Under the pieces are notes generated by a model. The model did not search any database, had not been told where the DNA came from, and saw only the letters and a program-made list of their open reading frames with translations. DNA of 64,000 nt from Setophaga petechia (taxonomy: Eukaryota; Chordata; Aves; Passeriformes; Parulidae), in contig JANCRA010000006.1 in assembly GCA_024362935.1 (NCBI GenBank), positions 30,931,924 to 30,995,923 on the forward strand, written 5' to 3'. The first letter of the stretch is position 1. Every line of letters begins with the position of its first letter. Below, piece by piece: positions 1 to 11,193 of this stretch. Both the position numbers and the translations under genes were made by a program.

Positions 1-498
1 TGCTCCAACCTCAGACCTCTTTTCTAATTGTTCCCAACTCACTTATCATACCAAAAGCCCTGCATCAGAGGGCCTGAAACACCAACACCTTTCTTAACCA
101 CCCAGCTGCTGGGAGCTCACCTTGAATTTTGGTGCTACAGCCCACACAGAGGCCTGCTGCTGACCAGCTGCCTGTGTCCAGGAAAAGCTGCACCAGAGCA
201 TTTGTGGGGTTGTGGCAGCATTGCTGCAGCCCATCCATGCAGGGAATGCATGTTCACAGCCCCGTGCTTGCTTGGCTCCTTTCTGCCAGCACCATGGCCA
301 TGCTGCCTTTTCCCACTGTGCTTAAGCTGATGTCCCAGTGAGGGAAGAGCAAGAGTGCATGAAAGGGCCAGGAGGGCACGGGGAAGGAGCTGGAAGTGTT
401 TGCAGTGGAAATTGGTGCAGCCTGCCTGACCTGCTTTGGGTGTGAAACGCTCTGGCCACCCAAGGCCTCCCTCGAGCAGGCAGGGAGGGAATACTGCA
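1..498. other. Upstream flank, no gene seen
   Basis: Unique-looking sequence ahead of the first tandem array. Short open frames exist on both strands, but none has recognisable protein content or a convincing exon boundary. I see nothing else here. Confidence 0.6.
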
Positions 499-1362
499 GG
501 AAGGAGAGGGAAAGGAGAGGGGAAGGAGAGGGGAAGGAGAGGGGAAGGAGAGGGAAAGGAGAGGGAAAGGAGAGGGAAAGGAGAGGGAAAGGAGAGGGGA
601 AGGAGAGGGGAAGGAGAAGGGAAAGAGAAGGGAAGGAGAGGGAAAGGAGAGGGAAAGGAGAGGGGAAGGAGAGGGAAAGGAGAGGGGAAGGAGAGTGAAA
701 GGAGAGGGGAAGGAGAGGGAAAGGAGAGGGAAAGGAGAGGGGAAGGAGAGGAGAAGGAGAGGGGAAGGAGAGTGAAAGGAGAGGGGAAGGAGAGGGGAAG
801 GAGAGGGAAAAGAGAGGGGAAGGAGAGGGGAAGGAAAGGGGAAGGAGAGGGGAAGGAGAGGGGAAGGAGAGGGAAAGGAGAGGGAAAGGAGAGGGGAAGG
901 AGAGGGGAAGGAGAGGGAAAGGAGAGGGAAAGGAGAGGGGAAGGAGAGGGGAAGGAGAGGGGATGGAGAAGGAGAGGGGAAGGAGAGGGGAAGGAGAGGG
1001 GAAGGAGAGGGGAAGGAGAAGGAGAGGGAATGGAGAGGGAAAGGAGAGGGGAAGGAGAGGGGAAGGAGAGGGGAAGGAGAGGGGAAGGAGAGGGGAAGGA
1101 GAGGGGAAGGAGAGGGGAAGGAGAGGGGAAGCAGAGGGAAAGGAGAGGGAAAGGAGAGGGGAAGGAGAGGGGATGGAGAAGGAGAGGGGAAGGAGAGGGG
1201 AAGGAAAGGGAAAGGAGAGGGAAAGGAGAGGAGAAGGAGAGGGAAAGGAGAGGGAAAGGAGAGGGGAAGGAGAGGAGAAGGAGAGGGAAAGGAGAGGGAA
1301 AGGAGAGGGGAAGGAGAGGGGAAGGAGAGGGGAAGGAGAGGGGAAGGAGAGCGGAAGGACAG
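499..1362. repeat. Polypurine minisatellite, 11-bp unit (GGGGAAGGAGA / GGGAAAGGAGA)
   Basis: About 860 bp of almost pure A/G on the + strand. The main units are 11-mers GGGGAAGGAGA and GGGAAAGGAGA, with occasional variants such as GGATGGAGAAGGAGA. The array is stop-free in several frames on both strands, giving low-complexity Gly/Arg/Glu or Ser/Pro/Leu/Phe frames that are by-products of the repeat. Such a long homopurine-homopyrimidine tract with mirror symmetry is the kind of sequence that can form triplex (H-) DNA; that is inference. Confidence 0.93.
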
Positions 1363-2162
1363 AGGTGAGGAACTCTGGCCACCCGAGCTGGCGGCGGGGC
1401 GTGGGAAGCGCTGATGCCTGGCTCGGAGGCCTGGCCAGGAGACAGGCTGGCTCCCGCCCACGCCTCCACGGGGATGAAAGCATTAAGAAAAAAACCCCAA
1501 AAGACCAAAGAAGCTGTTTTTGCAGGAGGAGAGCTCCCACCTTGCCCTTGGCAGAGCGGGCTGAGGTGACATCAGGGAGCGGGCAGGGATGGCTGCTATC
1601 GCATTCAATCGGGATGAGGCAATGGGACAGGAGCCACCATCGCCTCAGGCAGCCCAGCGCACGCAGCAGGGCCGTGTGTGGTGGCGAGTTGCCATGGCAC
1701 GGGTGCAAACAGGCACCCCGGCCCCACTGAGTCACCCAGCAATGGTCACAGCTGGCACATGGCACTGAAATGGGCGGCTGTGGGGCTGTGTGGCACCACG
1801 TGGGCGCCGGAACAGAGAGGGCACTTTGCAGAGAGGGCAAAGTCCAGCGGCCTCTCCCAGCTAAAGCATCCCCGGCCACTCAGAACGTGCCTGGAGTTTC
1901 CCTTCCCATTGTTGTCCCCACTGCACTGCAGCCCTGAATGTGCCTCAGTGCCTGGCAGCCAGGGACAGCCAGCTCTGTCCTGCTTCCCTTCTATAGAGAG
2001 GGTCCTGGGGGCTGCCAACTCCACCATGGCATCAGGGCTGTGTGCTGATGTCAGCCATGGCTGCTTTCCATCTGCCATTGCTTGGGAGAGCAGAGGTGAG
2101 GGTGGCCTGGATGAGCAGGGCTCTGCTGCCAGCAGGGTGCCATCCCACCCCTGCTGGGACAG
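1363..2162. other. Intergenic sequence, no gene seen
   Basis: Moderately GC-rich unique sequence between two arrays. Open frames such as the + strand one at 1678-2289 run into the following tandem repeat and show no recognisable domain. No exon of a known gene was identified. Confidence 0.5.
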
Positions 2163-2417
2163 CACGCTGGGGCTGTCACACTGTCACCTCCACCGCCTGT
2201 CCATAGCACAGGGTCCATGTGTGCAGCAGGAAACCATCACTCTGCCACGCTGGGGCTGTCACACTGTCCCCTCCACCGCCTGTCCATAGCACAGGGTCCA
2301 TGTGTGCAGCAGGAAACCATCACTCTGCCACGCTGGGGCTGTCACACTGTCACCTCCACCGCCTGTCCATAGCACAGGGTCCATGTGTGCAGCAGGAAAC
2401 CATCACTCTGCCACGCT
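2163..2417. repeat. 83-bp tandem repeat, three copies
   Basis: Three nearly identical head-to-tail copies of an 83-bp unit that includes CTGGGGCTGTCACACTGT and CCATAGCACAGGGTCC. The shift between copies is 83 bp (for example CCATGTGTGCAGCAGG at 2215, 2298 and 2381). The array is directly followed by the 99-bp array. Confidence 0.92.
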
Positions 2418-2435
2418 GGAACACGGCCCAGGCAG

Positions 2436-3296
2436 AGCAGATAACTGGGGCCTGGCAGGCTGGCACCGGGCACCCGCTGTGCTGCTGGGGCGCTGGGAGA
2501 CAGGAATGCTCTGCCTGGCCTCCAACCCACCCATGGCAGATAAGTGGGGCCTGGCAGGCTGGCACCGAGCACCCGCTGTGCTGCTGGGGCACTGGGAGAC
2601 AGGAATGCTCTGCCTGGCCTCCAACCTGCCCGTGGCAGATAAGTGGGGCCTGGCAGGCTGGCACCGGGCACCCACTGTGCTGCTGGGGCGCAGGGAGCTG
2701 GGGATGCTCTGCCTGGCCTCCCACCCACCCATGGCAGATAAGTGGGGCCTGGCAGGCTGGCACCGAGCACCCGCTGTGCTGCTGGGGCACTGGGAGACAG
2801 GGGCGCTCTGCCTGGCCTCCAACTCACCCGTGGCAGAAAAGTGGGCTCTGGCAGGCTGGCACCCAGCACCCGCTGTGCTGCTGGGGATGCTCTGCCTGGT
2901 CTCCAACCCGCCCGTGGAGGATAAGTGGGCCCTGGCAGGCTGGCACCGAGCACCCGCTGTGCTGCTGGGGCGCAGGGAGCTGGGGATGCTCTGCCTGGCC
3001 TCCAACCCACCCATGGCAGATAAGTGGGGCCTGGCAGGCTGGCACCGAGCACCCGCTGTGCTGCTGGGGTGCTCTGCCTGGTCTCCAACTCACCCGTGGC
3101 AGATAAGTGGGCCCTGGCAGGCTGGCACCGAGGACCCACTTAGCTGCTGGGGCGCTGGGAGCTGAGGATGCTCTGCCTGGCCTCCAACCCACCCATGGCA
3201 GATAAGTGGGCCCTGGCAGGCTGGCACCGAGGACCCACTTAGCTGCTGGGGCGCTGGGAGACAGGAATGCTCTGCCTGGCCTCCAACCCGCCCGTG
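2436..3296. repeat. 99-bp minisatellite, about nine copies
   Basis: Tandem units start with ATAAGTGGGGCCTGGCAGGC and contain CACCCGCTGTGCTGCTGGGG and CTCTGCCTGGCCTCCAAC. Spacing is 99 bp at the start (2441, 2540, 2639, 2738); later copies carry deletions. The open frames across it, on both strands, follow from the repeat having no stops and are not evidence of coding. Confidence 0.92.
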
Positions 3297-4689
3297 GCTG
3301 AGTGCCAGCCCTGCACAGTGCCAGTGTCCTGTGTCAGCTGTGCCCACGGGGCTGGGCACAAGGGGCAGCCAGCCCCGTGCTGGGATGGAGAGTGGCACGG
3401 GGCTCTCGGTGTGGATCCCAGCTGCTGATGGTGATGTTGGCCGGGCTGGGGGACAGGAGCCTGGAGGAGGGGTGACAGAAGCACCCCCTGTGCGTGCACC
3501 GGGCTGTGAGGGAGAGCCCTTGTCTCGGCAGCTGCCCTGGGGAGGAAAGGCCTAGACAGAGGAATGTGTGTGGGGACAGGGAAAGCTTTGAGCTGGGTTT
3601 ATGGAGTGGTCAAGAAAACACAGGAAATTGGCTGCAGCTGAAGGTCCTCCTGCCTGGAGACTGCAGCAGGGACGGGAAAATAGACAAGCGATGTGTCATG
3701 GAGGGAGCAGACAGCGCCCGATAGCAGCGAGGCATGGAAAGGCAAGGAGGATGCCAAAGACAGCAGAGGATTGTCCCGGTCCGATAAGGACAATAAAAAG
3801 GGACTTGATGGGCTGCTGGAAACCAAAGGCAAGGAACCATGTGGAAATGCCAAGCCTGTGAGGAAGGAGAGCAAAGAAGTGGATAAAGATTGCTGAGCTA
3901 GAACTGGACAAGGGATAAGGAAAATGCTTTCCAGGCCGTTAGGAAAGGAGGATGTGAGGCAACAGCTGCTGGAGAAGATATTTTAAAAATCTTTAAGCCT
4001 GGATAACTCACACCCAGGGGTCCTTTCAGGAGCCAGGATCCACAGGATGGGGAGAGCTCCAAAGCAGCGCTCAGCATGGAAAGGGCTGTGCTCCCCACAC
4101 AGGGGTGGGAGGCAGGAGAGGAGCAACCAGAGGGAAGGAGTGCAAACACAGTTCATGTTGGCTGGAGGAGCCTTTGGAGCACTGAGGTTTCTCTCCTCAT
4201 TGCAAGCAGCCATTTGGCTGCGAGACCCTGCTCCATGGTGGGAAGGAATTCCACATGTTGTTTCAGGTTGTTCAGATACCAGTGGAAAAAGAAGTAAAGG
4301 CATCACTGAGCTAGATGCACAGTGAGCACATGGAACGGGCTGTGAGCTGGGGAACCGGCCAAGAAACCATCAGGGGGGCTTCCAGCAGGTCTCATGCCCA
4401 GGCACAGGCAGGATCCCCGCGGTGCTGGCGGAGCAGACCCGTGTCCCTGGCACAGCCCAGCTGCGCTCCCTCTGCCAACCCACAGCAGGAACCCAGCTCC
4501 GTGCCAGCTTTGGGGTCTGTGAGCCCTGGGCACGGCTGGACTGCACTCAGGAGCTCGGGGTTCTCCCATAGAGCAGCTCCGATTGTCCCCCTCCACGGCC
4601 CCCAAGGATTGACCCCTGGCATCGCTTCATGTCGGGGACTGAATGCCTGGGGATCCGGGCTGGCCGCAGCACGGCCCGCTGAGCAAGGG
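3297..4689. other. Intergenic sequence, no gene seen
   Basis: Unique sequence of about 1.4 kb. Short open frames on both strands have no recognisable content. No exon or RNA gene was identified. Confidence 0.5.
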
Positions 4690-6916
4690 GCTGGCAGGAA
4701 TATGGCAGGGATATGGCAGGGATATCGCAGAGATATCGCAGGGATATCGCAGGGATATCGCAGGAATATCGCAGGGATATCGCAGGGATATCGCAGGGAT
4801 ATCGCAGGGATATCGCAGGGATATTGCAGGAATATCGCAGGGATATCGCAGGGATATCGCAGGGATATCGCAGGGACATCGCAGGGATGGCGCAGGGATG
4901 TCGCAGGGACATCGCAGGGATATCGCAGAGATATCGCAGGGATATCGCAGGGATATCGCAGGGATATCGCAGGGATATCGCAGGAATGTCACAGGAATGT
5001 CGCAGGGATGTCGCAGGGATGTCGCAGGGATGTCGCAGGGGTGTCGCAGGGATATCGCAGGGATGTCGCAGGGATATCGCAGGGATATCGCAGGGATATC
5101 GCGGGAATATCGCAGGAACATCGCAGGGATGTCACTGGGATATCGCAGGGACATCGCAGGGACATCGCAGGGATATCGCAGGAATATCGCAGGGACATCG
5201 CAGGGACATCGCAGGGACATCGCAGGGATATCGCAGGGATATCGCAGGAATATCGCAGGGACATCGCAGGGACATCACAGGAATGTCGCAGGAATGTCGC
5301 TGGGATATCGCAGGGATATCGCAGTAATATCGCTGGGATATCCCAGGAATATTGCAGGAATATCGCAGCGACATCACTGGGGTATCACAGGGATATCACA
5401 GGGACATTGCAGGAATATCGCAGGAATATCGCAGGAATGTTGCAGGGATACCACACGGATGTGGCTGGGATGTCGCAGAGATGTCGCAGGGATGTCGCAG
5501 GAATATCGCAGGGACATTGCAGGGCTATCGCAGGGATATCGCTGGGACATCGCAGGGATGTCGCAGGAACGTCGCAGGAATATCGCTGGGATATCGCAGG
5601 GATATCGCAGGAATATCACAGGGATGTTGCAGGGATGTCGCTGGGACATTGCAGGAATATCGCAGGGACATCGCCGGGACATCGCAGGCATATCCCTGGG
5701 ATATCGCAGGAATATCGCAGGGATATCGCAGGAATATCGCAAGGATATTGCAGGAATATCACAGGGATATTGCAGGGATATGGCAGGAATATCGCAGGAA
5801 TGTCGCAGGGATGTCGCAGCGATATCGCAGGGATATCGCTGGAATATTGCAGGGATATCGCAGCGACATCACAGGGACGTCGTAGGGACATCGCAGGGAT
5901 ATCGCAGGGATATTGCAGGAATATCGCAGGGATATCGCAGGGATATCGCAGGGATATTGCAGGAATATCGCAGGGATATCGCAGGGACATCGCAGGGATA
6001 TCATTGGGATATCATTGGGATATCGCAGGGACATTGCAGGAGTATCGCAGGAATATCACAGGGATATCGCAGGGATATCGCGGGGATATCGCAGGAATGT
6101 CACTGGAATATCGCAGGGACATCGCAGGGATATCGCAGGAATGTCGCAGGGATGTCGCTGGGATATCGCAGGAATATCGCAGGGACATTGCAGGGATATC
6201 GCAGGAATATCGCAGGAATACTGCACGGATGTTGCAGGAATATCGCAGGGATATCGCAGGATTGTCGCAGGGATGCCGCAGGGATGTGGCTGGGATGTCG
6301 CAGGGATATCGCAGGGATATCGCAGGAATATCGCAGGGACATTGCAGGGATATCGCAGGGATATTGCAGGAATATCGCAGGAATATCGCAGGGACATTGC
6401 AGGGATATCGCAGGGATATCGCAGAAACAGTGCAGGAATATCACAGGAATGTCGCAGGGATGTCGCAGGGATATCGCAGGGATATCATCGGGATATCGCA
6501 GGGATATCGCAGGGACGTCACAGGGACAGCAAAGGAATATCGCTGGGATATTGCAGGGACATTGCAGGGATATCACAGGAATATTGCAATTCCTGGGATA
6601 TCGCAGATATATCACAGGAATATTGCAGGGATGTAGCAGGGATATCGCAGGAATATCACAGGGATATCGCAGGAATATCGCAGGGATATCGCAGGAATAT
6701 CGCAGGAATATCGTAGGGACATCACTGGGATATCGCAGGGATATCGCAGGAATATCGCAGGGACATCACAGGGATATCGCAGGAATATCGCAGGGATATC
6801 GCAGGGACATCTCAGGGACATCGCAGGGATATCGCAGGAATATCGCAGGGACATCGCAGGGATATCGCAGGAATATCGCAGGGATATCGCAGGGATATCG
6901 CAGGAATATCGCAGAG
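4690..6916. repeat. 2.2-kb minisatellite of an 11-bp unit, GATATCGCAGG
   Basis: About 200 copies of GATATCGCAGG with interspersed variants GACATCGCAGG, GATGTCGCAGG and GAATATCGCAGG. Each consensus unit has one CpG and the palindrome GATATC. Two recurrent variants replace CG by CA (ATCACAG) or TG (ATTGCAG), the two products of methyl-CpG deamination. Because 11 is not a multiple of 3 and the unit lacks stops, long open frames occur on both strands (773 codons at 4315-6636, 1203 codons at 4643-8254). They encode only 11-residue repeats and are not credible proteins. The array ends about 1.2 kb before the TEDC1 start. Confidence 0.95.
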
Positions 6917-7125
6917 CTGCTGCTGCTGCCCTGTGCTGCTCTCCGTGTCCCCGAGCTGTTCTGGCTGCAGCAGAGCTGTGCTCTTGCCATAGCCCTGCCG
7001 GCTTTTGCAGCCGCTCTGTGCACCGGGCAGGGTGGGGGGAGCTCGCAGGGCTGCCCCGGGTGTTTTCTGCCGGGGCAGGAGGGGCGTCCGTGGCTCGGGG
7101 GGGTGACACGGGTGGGTCACAGCCC

Positions 7126-7575
7126 GGGAGCGTCCTGTGTCCCCAGCCATGGGAGCGTTCTGTGCCCCCAGCCATGGGATCGTTCTGTGTCCCCAGCCAT
7201 GGGATCGTTCTGTGTCCCCAGCCATGGGAGCGTTCTGTGCCCCCAGCCATGGGATCGTTCTGTGTCCCCAGCCATGGGATCGTTCTGTGCCCCCAGCCAT
7301 GGGATCGTTCTGTGTCCCCAGCCATGGGATCGTTCTGTGTCCCCAGCCATGGGATCGTTCTGTGTCCCCAGCCATGGGATCGTTCTGTGTCCCAGCCATG
7401 GGATCGTTCTGTGTCCCAGCCATGGGATCGTTCTGTGTCCCCAGCCATGGGAGCGTTCTGTGTCCCCAGCCATGGGAGGGTGGGTCCTGTGTCCCCAGCC
7501 ATGGGAGCATCCCGTGTCCCTGGCATGGGAGGGTCCTGTGTCCCCAGCCATGGGAGCATTCTGTGCCCCCAGCCA
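7126..7575. repeat. 25-bp minisatellite, about 17 copies
   Basis: Tandem units of CCATGGGATCGTTCTGTG followed by TCCCCAG, with GATCG/GAGCG and TGTCC/TGCCC variants. Two units near 7390-7430 lack one base. It lies between the 11-bp array and the TEDC1 CpG island. Confidence 0.94.
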
Positions 7576-7614
7576 TGTGCGCAGGCCAAAGGAGCGTTGG
7601 GACCACCGGCGGTC

Positions 7615-7972
7615 CGGGAGCTGCAGGGACATCCAGGGATGTGCAGAGACATCCGGGGACATGCAGAGATGCAGGGAGATGCAGAGACATCCAGGGAAAT
7701 GCAAGGACAACCAGGGCAATGCTAGGCCATGCAGGGACATCCAAGGAGATGGAGGATGGTGCAGAGAGATCCAGGGAGATGCAGACACATCCAGGGAGAT
7801 GCAGAAACATCCAGAGAGATGCAGGGCGGTGCAGGGACATGCAGAGACATGCAGGGCGGTGCAGAGACATGTAGGGCGGTGCAGGGACATGCAGGAAGAT
7901 GCAGGAACATCCAGGGAGATGCAGGGCGGTGCAGGGACATGCAGGGCGATGCAGGACATGCAGACACACCCA
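7615..7972. repeat. Irregular 10/20-bp repeat (GCAGGGACAT / CCAGGGAGAT)
   Basis: Degenerate head-to-tail mixture of GCAGAGACAT, CCAGGGAGAT, GCAGGGCGGT and GCAGGGACAT. It ends directly upstream of the CpG island. No protein-coding signal. Confidence 0.85.
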
Positions 7973-7975
7973 GGC

Positions 7976-8420
7976 CGACAAGCAGGGCCGGCGCGCCCGC
8001 AGTGCCCCCTCCCCGCGGCCAGGGGGCGCTGCCGCGGGCGGCCGGCCCGGAAGGGCGCTCCCGCTGGGGCCGGGGCGGCGGGAACGGCGCGATGCGCGGG
8101 CGGCAGCGGGAGCAGCACCGGGAGCAGCAGCGGCAGCAGCGGGGCTCGGCGCTGCCCGCCGCCGTCGGGGCGCTGTGCCGGGCCCTGCCGCCCCGCGCCC
8201 GGCCCGCCCCCGACACCCTGCGCCGCGCCAGGTTCGACCGGCCGCAGGCGGTGAGCGCCGGCCGCTCCGCCGGGACACCCTGCGGGGCAGCGGGGACCAG
8301 CGGGACAGCCGAGTGCGGCGGGGCCCGGGGACACGCTCGGCTCTGCACGGCAGCGCCACGGGCACTGAGCCTTGGGCAGGCCCTGCTGAGGGGCCGCGGT
8401 GACCCCGGCTCGCTGTGACC
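7976..8420 (+). promoter_or_regulatory. TEDC1: CpG island covering the TEDC1 start
   Basis: Very GC-rich, CpG-dense stretch covering the presumed 5' UTR, exon 1 and the start of intron 1. No TATA box is seen in the roughly 115 bp before the ATG at 8092. This is typical of broad housekeeping-type vertebrate promoters. The transcription start cannot be placed from sequence alone. Tandem repeats lie immediately on both sides, so the unique promoter is compressed into a few hundred bases. Confidence 0.7.
8092..8250 (+). CDS. TEDC1: TEDC1 exon 1 (N-terminus)
   Basis: 53 codons, ending in phase 0 at a GT donor (GCG|GTGAGC). TEDC1 is a partner of TEDC2, delta-tubulin and epsilon-tubulin and is needed for stable centriolar triplet microtubules. 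The exon starts with a basic, Gln/Arg-rich stretch (MRGRQREQ...). It then has ALPAAVGALCRALPP and RRARFDRPQA, which correspond to the ALPEAIAALSRSLP and RRAKFDRPEA stretches I remember from the human protein. The reading frame is open further upstream, but only into tandem repeats, so the ATG at 8092 is preferred; it also matches the position of the human start. The -3 base is G. The identification rests on remembered family sequence, not on an alignment. Confidence 0.85.
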
Positions 8421-8641
8421 CCGGCTCGCTGTGACCCCGGTTCGCTGTGACCCCGGCTCGCTGTGGCCCCCGTTCGCTGTGACCCCGGTTCGGTGTGGCC
8501 CCGGTTCGGTGTGGCCCCGGTTCGGTGTGACCCCGGCTCGCTGTGGCCCCGGCTCGCTGTGACCCCGGCTCGCTGTGACCCCGGCTCGCTGTGGCCCCGG
8601 TTCCCTGTGACCCCGGTTCCCTGTGACCCTGGTTCGCTGTC
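8396..8641. repeat. 16-bp GC-rich minisatellite in intron 1, about 15 copies
   Basis: Units of TGACCCCGGCTCGCTG with TGGCCCC and GGTTCGGT variants, starting about 145 bp after the exon 1 donor. Each unit has one or two CpGs, so it effectively extends the CpG island. Confidence 0.92.
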
Positions 8642-9362
8642 TGCCCAGCTGACCCGTGTTAGGGAATCTCCGCACACTCGCTGCTCTGGGAAGGGCTGTG
8701 CCTCACCGTGGTTGTAACTTTGTGTCCACCCTGGTCTGTGCCATCTCCTCGGTGCCACCTCTTTGCCGCCCTTTGCCGTACCCAGCCTGGGGCTTGTTGC
8801 TTTGCCTCCGAGGCTTCCAGCTCGCGCACAGGGTACCTCCCTTCCTGGGCTATTTTAAGGGTTTTACGAGTGTTGACTGAGATTCCAGCTGTAAGAATCA
8901 CTGGTTGAGTTTGTCAGCGTGCTGTCCTTGTGCAGCCAAGAGGCCATTCCCAATCCCAGCTCATTCTGTCGTGCCTTTTTGTGAGTTTGGCTCTGTGGTG
9001 GTCAGATCTCACCGGTGTGTTTGACTATGTCTGAGCTGTGCCATGTGTGGCTGTATCAGAGCACAATTTGGGATGCTCCTCCACACCTGGGTCTCACTGT
9101 AGCAGTGCTGGGTGTTGCTGTACAGCCAGCATTAACCCTTTTCTTTCTGGGTGCTCCTTTCTATGGATTCTGTGTTCACCAGTCAGGAATGTGAACATAC
9201 ATGAGCAGCAGCATTGACATACATGAACCTGCCTGATCAGATGGTGTTGGCTGGGTCAGCAGATGTGCTGTTCCATGTGTGATGTTCATTGCCTAATTAA
9301 GGCTAAATAATATGGCAGATACTTTCCCTGTTGATCTCCCCTTCCACTCCTCTCTTTTGCAG
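8642..9362 (+). other. Remainder of TEDC1 intron 1
   Basis: Unique intronic sequence up to the acceptor CTCTTTTGCAG at 9352-9362. No other feature was recognised. Confidence 0.6.
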
Positions 9363-9441
9363 AGCCTGGACTTCTGGAAGCTGCTGTATGTTCTTCTGAA
9401 GCAGATCCACGGGGGCACGTGGACAGAGTCTGATGCCATAG
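9363..9441 (+). CDS. TEDC1: TEDC1 exon 2
   Basis: 79-bp exon between the acceptor TTTTGCAG and the donor G|GTAAAT. It enters in phase 0 and leaves in phase 1. It encodes SLDFWKLLYVLLKQIHGG and then TWTESDAI. Following exon 1's FDRPQA, it corresponds to the human stretch FDRPEATSALWQLLFRVL; the shared pattern is a hydrophobic helix with a Trp followed by LL. The phase matches exons 1 and 3 exactly, which strongly supports the splice choice. Confidence 0.84.
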
Positions 9442-9589
9442 GTAAATAACATCATTCTGCCAGTTTCCATCTGTCCTGGGACTGCTTTTGTAGCACCTTT
9501 GGCTCCTTTCTCCCTGTAGTGAGTGCTCTGTTTTGTGCCACCAACTTCCCAGGCCTCAGGAAACTTTCTGTGAGGCAGGTTTGCTGCTC

Positions 9590-10030
9590 TTTGATGTGCT
9601 TTGTCCTGGAAACTGGGATGTTCCACAGGCTCTTGCCATTTTATTTACCTCACAGGAATATCCCTGTGGCATTTTATTGCAGGGAAATCTTTGCAGTGAT
9701 GTTGTGCATTCTCAGTATCTGCAAAGACTGAAGTAGATTTGGTTTTTTCCTTTGGTTCCTTTCCCATTCCTATTCATACCATGATTCTGTTGGTTCTTTT
9801 CTATCCAGTCCTGTGTCAGAGCCTGGAACTGGGCATTGTCCTGGAAATGGGAATGTTCCACAGGCTCCTGCATCCCTGTAACATTTATTGCAGGGAAATC
9901 TCTGCAGTGATGTTGTGCATTCTCAGTATCTGCAAAGACTGAAGTAGATTTGTTTTTTTCCTTTGGTTCCATTCCCATTCCCACCATGGTTCTGTTGGTT
10001 CTTTTCGGTCCAGTCCTGTGTCAGAGGCTG
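9590..10030. repeat. Diverged tandem duplication in intron 2
   Basis: Two copies of a segment of roughly 200 bp. Both contain GATGTTCCACAGGCTC or GAATGTTCCACAGGCTC, GCAGTGATGTTGTGCATTC, GTATCTGCAAAGACTGAAG and a CTGTTGGTTCTTTTC ... CCAGTCCTGTGTCAGAG tail. The copies differ by small indels. Confidence 0.8.
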
Positions 10031-10588
10031 GCACAGCAGTGTGAGAACCATGAAGGGCAGTGTTTTGGATTGAGGTTCTAGACAAAACAAGAAATGGACT
10101 GTGTGTGATTATTTTAGGGGGACTGGGAATAATGTCTTTAAGGACAAGGCCACTTCTCCAGAGGGAGCTGAATGCAGATTGGCTTTTCAAAACAGCAGAA
10201 AACTGTTTACTTCTTAAATCTACCACTACTCCCCACCTTCTCTCTTGAAACATGTCCATCTAGGGCCTTTCATTGTATGAGAATTGTGTTGTGATGAATC
10301 AAGGTCTCCTCATACCAACTCCATTTAATATTCACTTGTGCCCTTGAAAGCAAAACCCCCTAAACAGCCATGGATGAGCCCCTGGTGGCTCTGGAAATGG
10401 AATTAAGAAAGGTTCAGCCTTGTGGAATGCAGAGCAAAACCACCAGCATAGTTCAGCTGGTAGCTCAGCAGGAAGTCCTGTTATTCACAGGACTGCTATT
10501 TTTCATTTATTTTATTTTTCCACTCATCCACAGTCTGCTGTGGATGGCAAATCTATTTATTGACTGTGGATGTGGTCCTGCTCATGTG

Positions 10589-11193
10589 TGTGAAAAACGC
10601 CAGTCACTTGCTTTTGAAATGGTTAAAAGTTTCATAGTAATAAAATGGTTATAAAAAATTAGAGTCATAATAATTTGGACAATTTAAATCAGGACAATAT
10701 GAGACAATAAAAGCAAAGAGTTATGGATGTCTGGGTACCTTTTTCTGGGCATCACAAGCCTGAAAAAGGACACCCGTTAACAAAGGATTAACCCTTAAAA
10801 ACAACAGCCTGTTGCATGTTCATACACTTCATACATGATGCATAAATTCCATTCAAACACAGGATTCTGTCTGGGCAGTGTCAACTTCTTCCTTCTAATC
10901 CTAACAGCGCCTTCAAGGCAGGAAGAAGTTCATTTCTTCTGATAAGAAGGCAATAAATTCCCTTTCTCTGAAAGATTCAGGTGTCCTGTGGCTGCTATCT
11001 TGCTGCAAGACCTTTCTGTTAAACAAAGCATCCTCCATAGCACAGTTTCTATTTTAACAATTCTTATAACTTAAAACTATATTTAACACAGTACTTAAGA
11101 GAATTAATCCAGCATTACTTCCTAACACCACACATATAATATCCATTTGAATATTTGTGAAAAGCCAATCATGAAATCCATGCATTTTTCACA
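10589..11193 (-). mobile_element. Solo LTR, family A (605 bp), inverted relative to the other two copies
   Basis: Begins TGTGAAAAACGCC and ends CATTTTTCACA, so it has TG...CA ends with a longer inverted terminal match. It is flanked by a perfect 5-bp duplication ATGTG (10584-10588 and 11194-11198). It is the reverse complement of the copies at 14555 and 33708. A 5-bp duplication fits an ERVL-type integrase. Strand is given relative to those copies, not to proven transcription. No internal retroviral sequence remains, so it is a solo LTR. Confidence 0.9.

Noticed and set aside
135..1879. Ser/Pro/Leu/Phe-rich frames of 379-541 codons on the - strand and Gly/Arg/Glu frames on the + strand
   Set aside because: Direct translation of the GA/CT minisatellite; no unique protein content.
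7126..7575. Regularly spaced 25-bp repeats as a possible CRISPR-like array
   Set aside because: Units are contiguous without unique spacers, and the genome is a vertebrate; it is a minisatellite.
4315..8254. Open frames of 773 and 1203 codons across 4315-8254 (+), and long - strand frames in the same place
   Set aside because: They run through an 11-bp repeat without stops and then through unrelated arrays. All strands and phases are similarly open, and the products are pure repeat peptides. The 1203-codon frame is also not the TEDC1 frame in exon 1.
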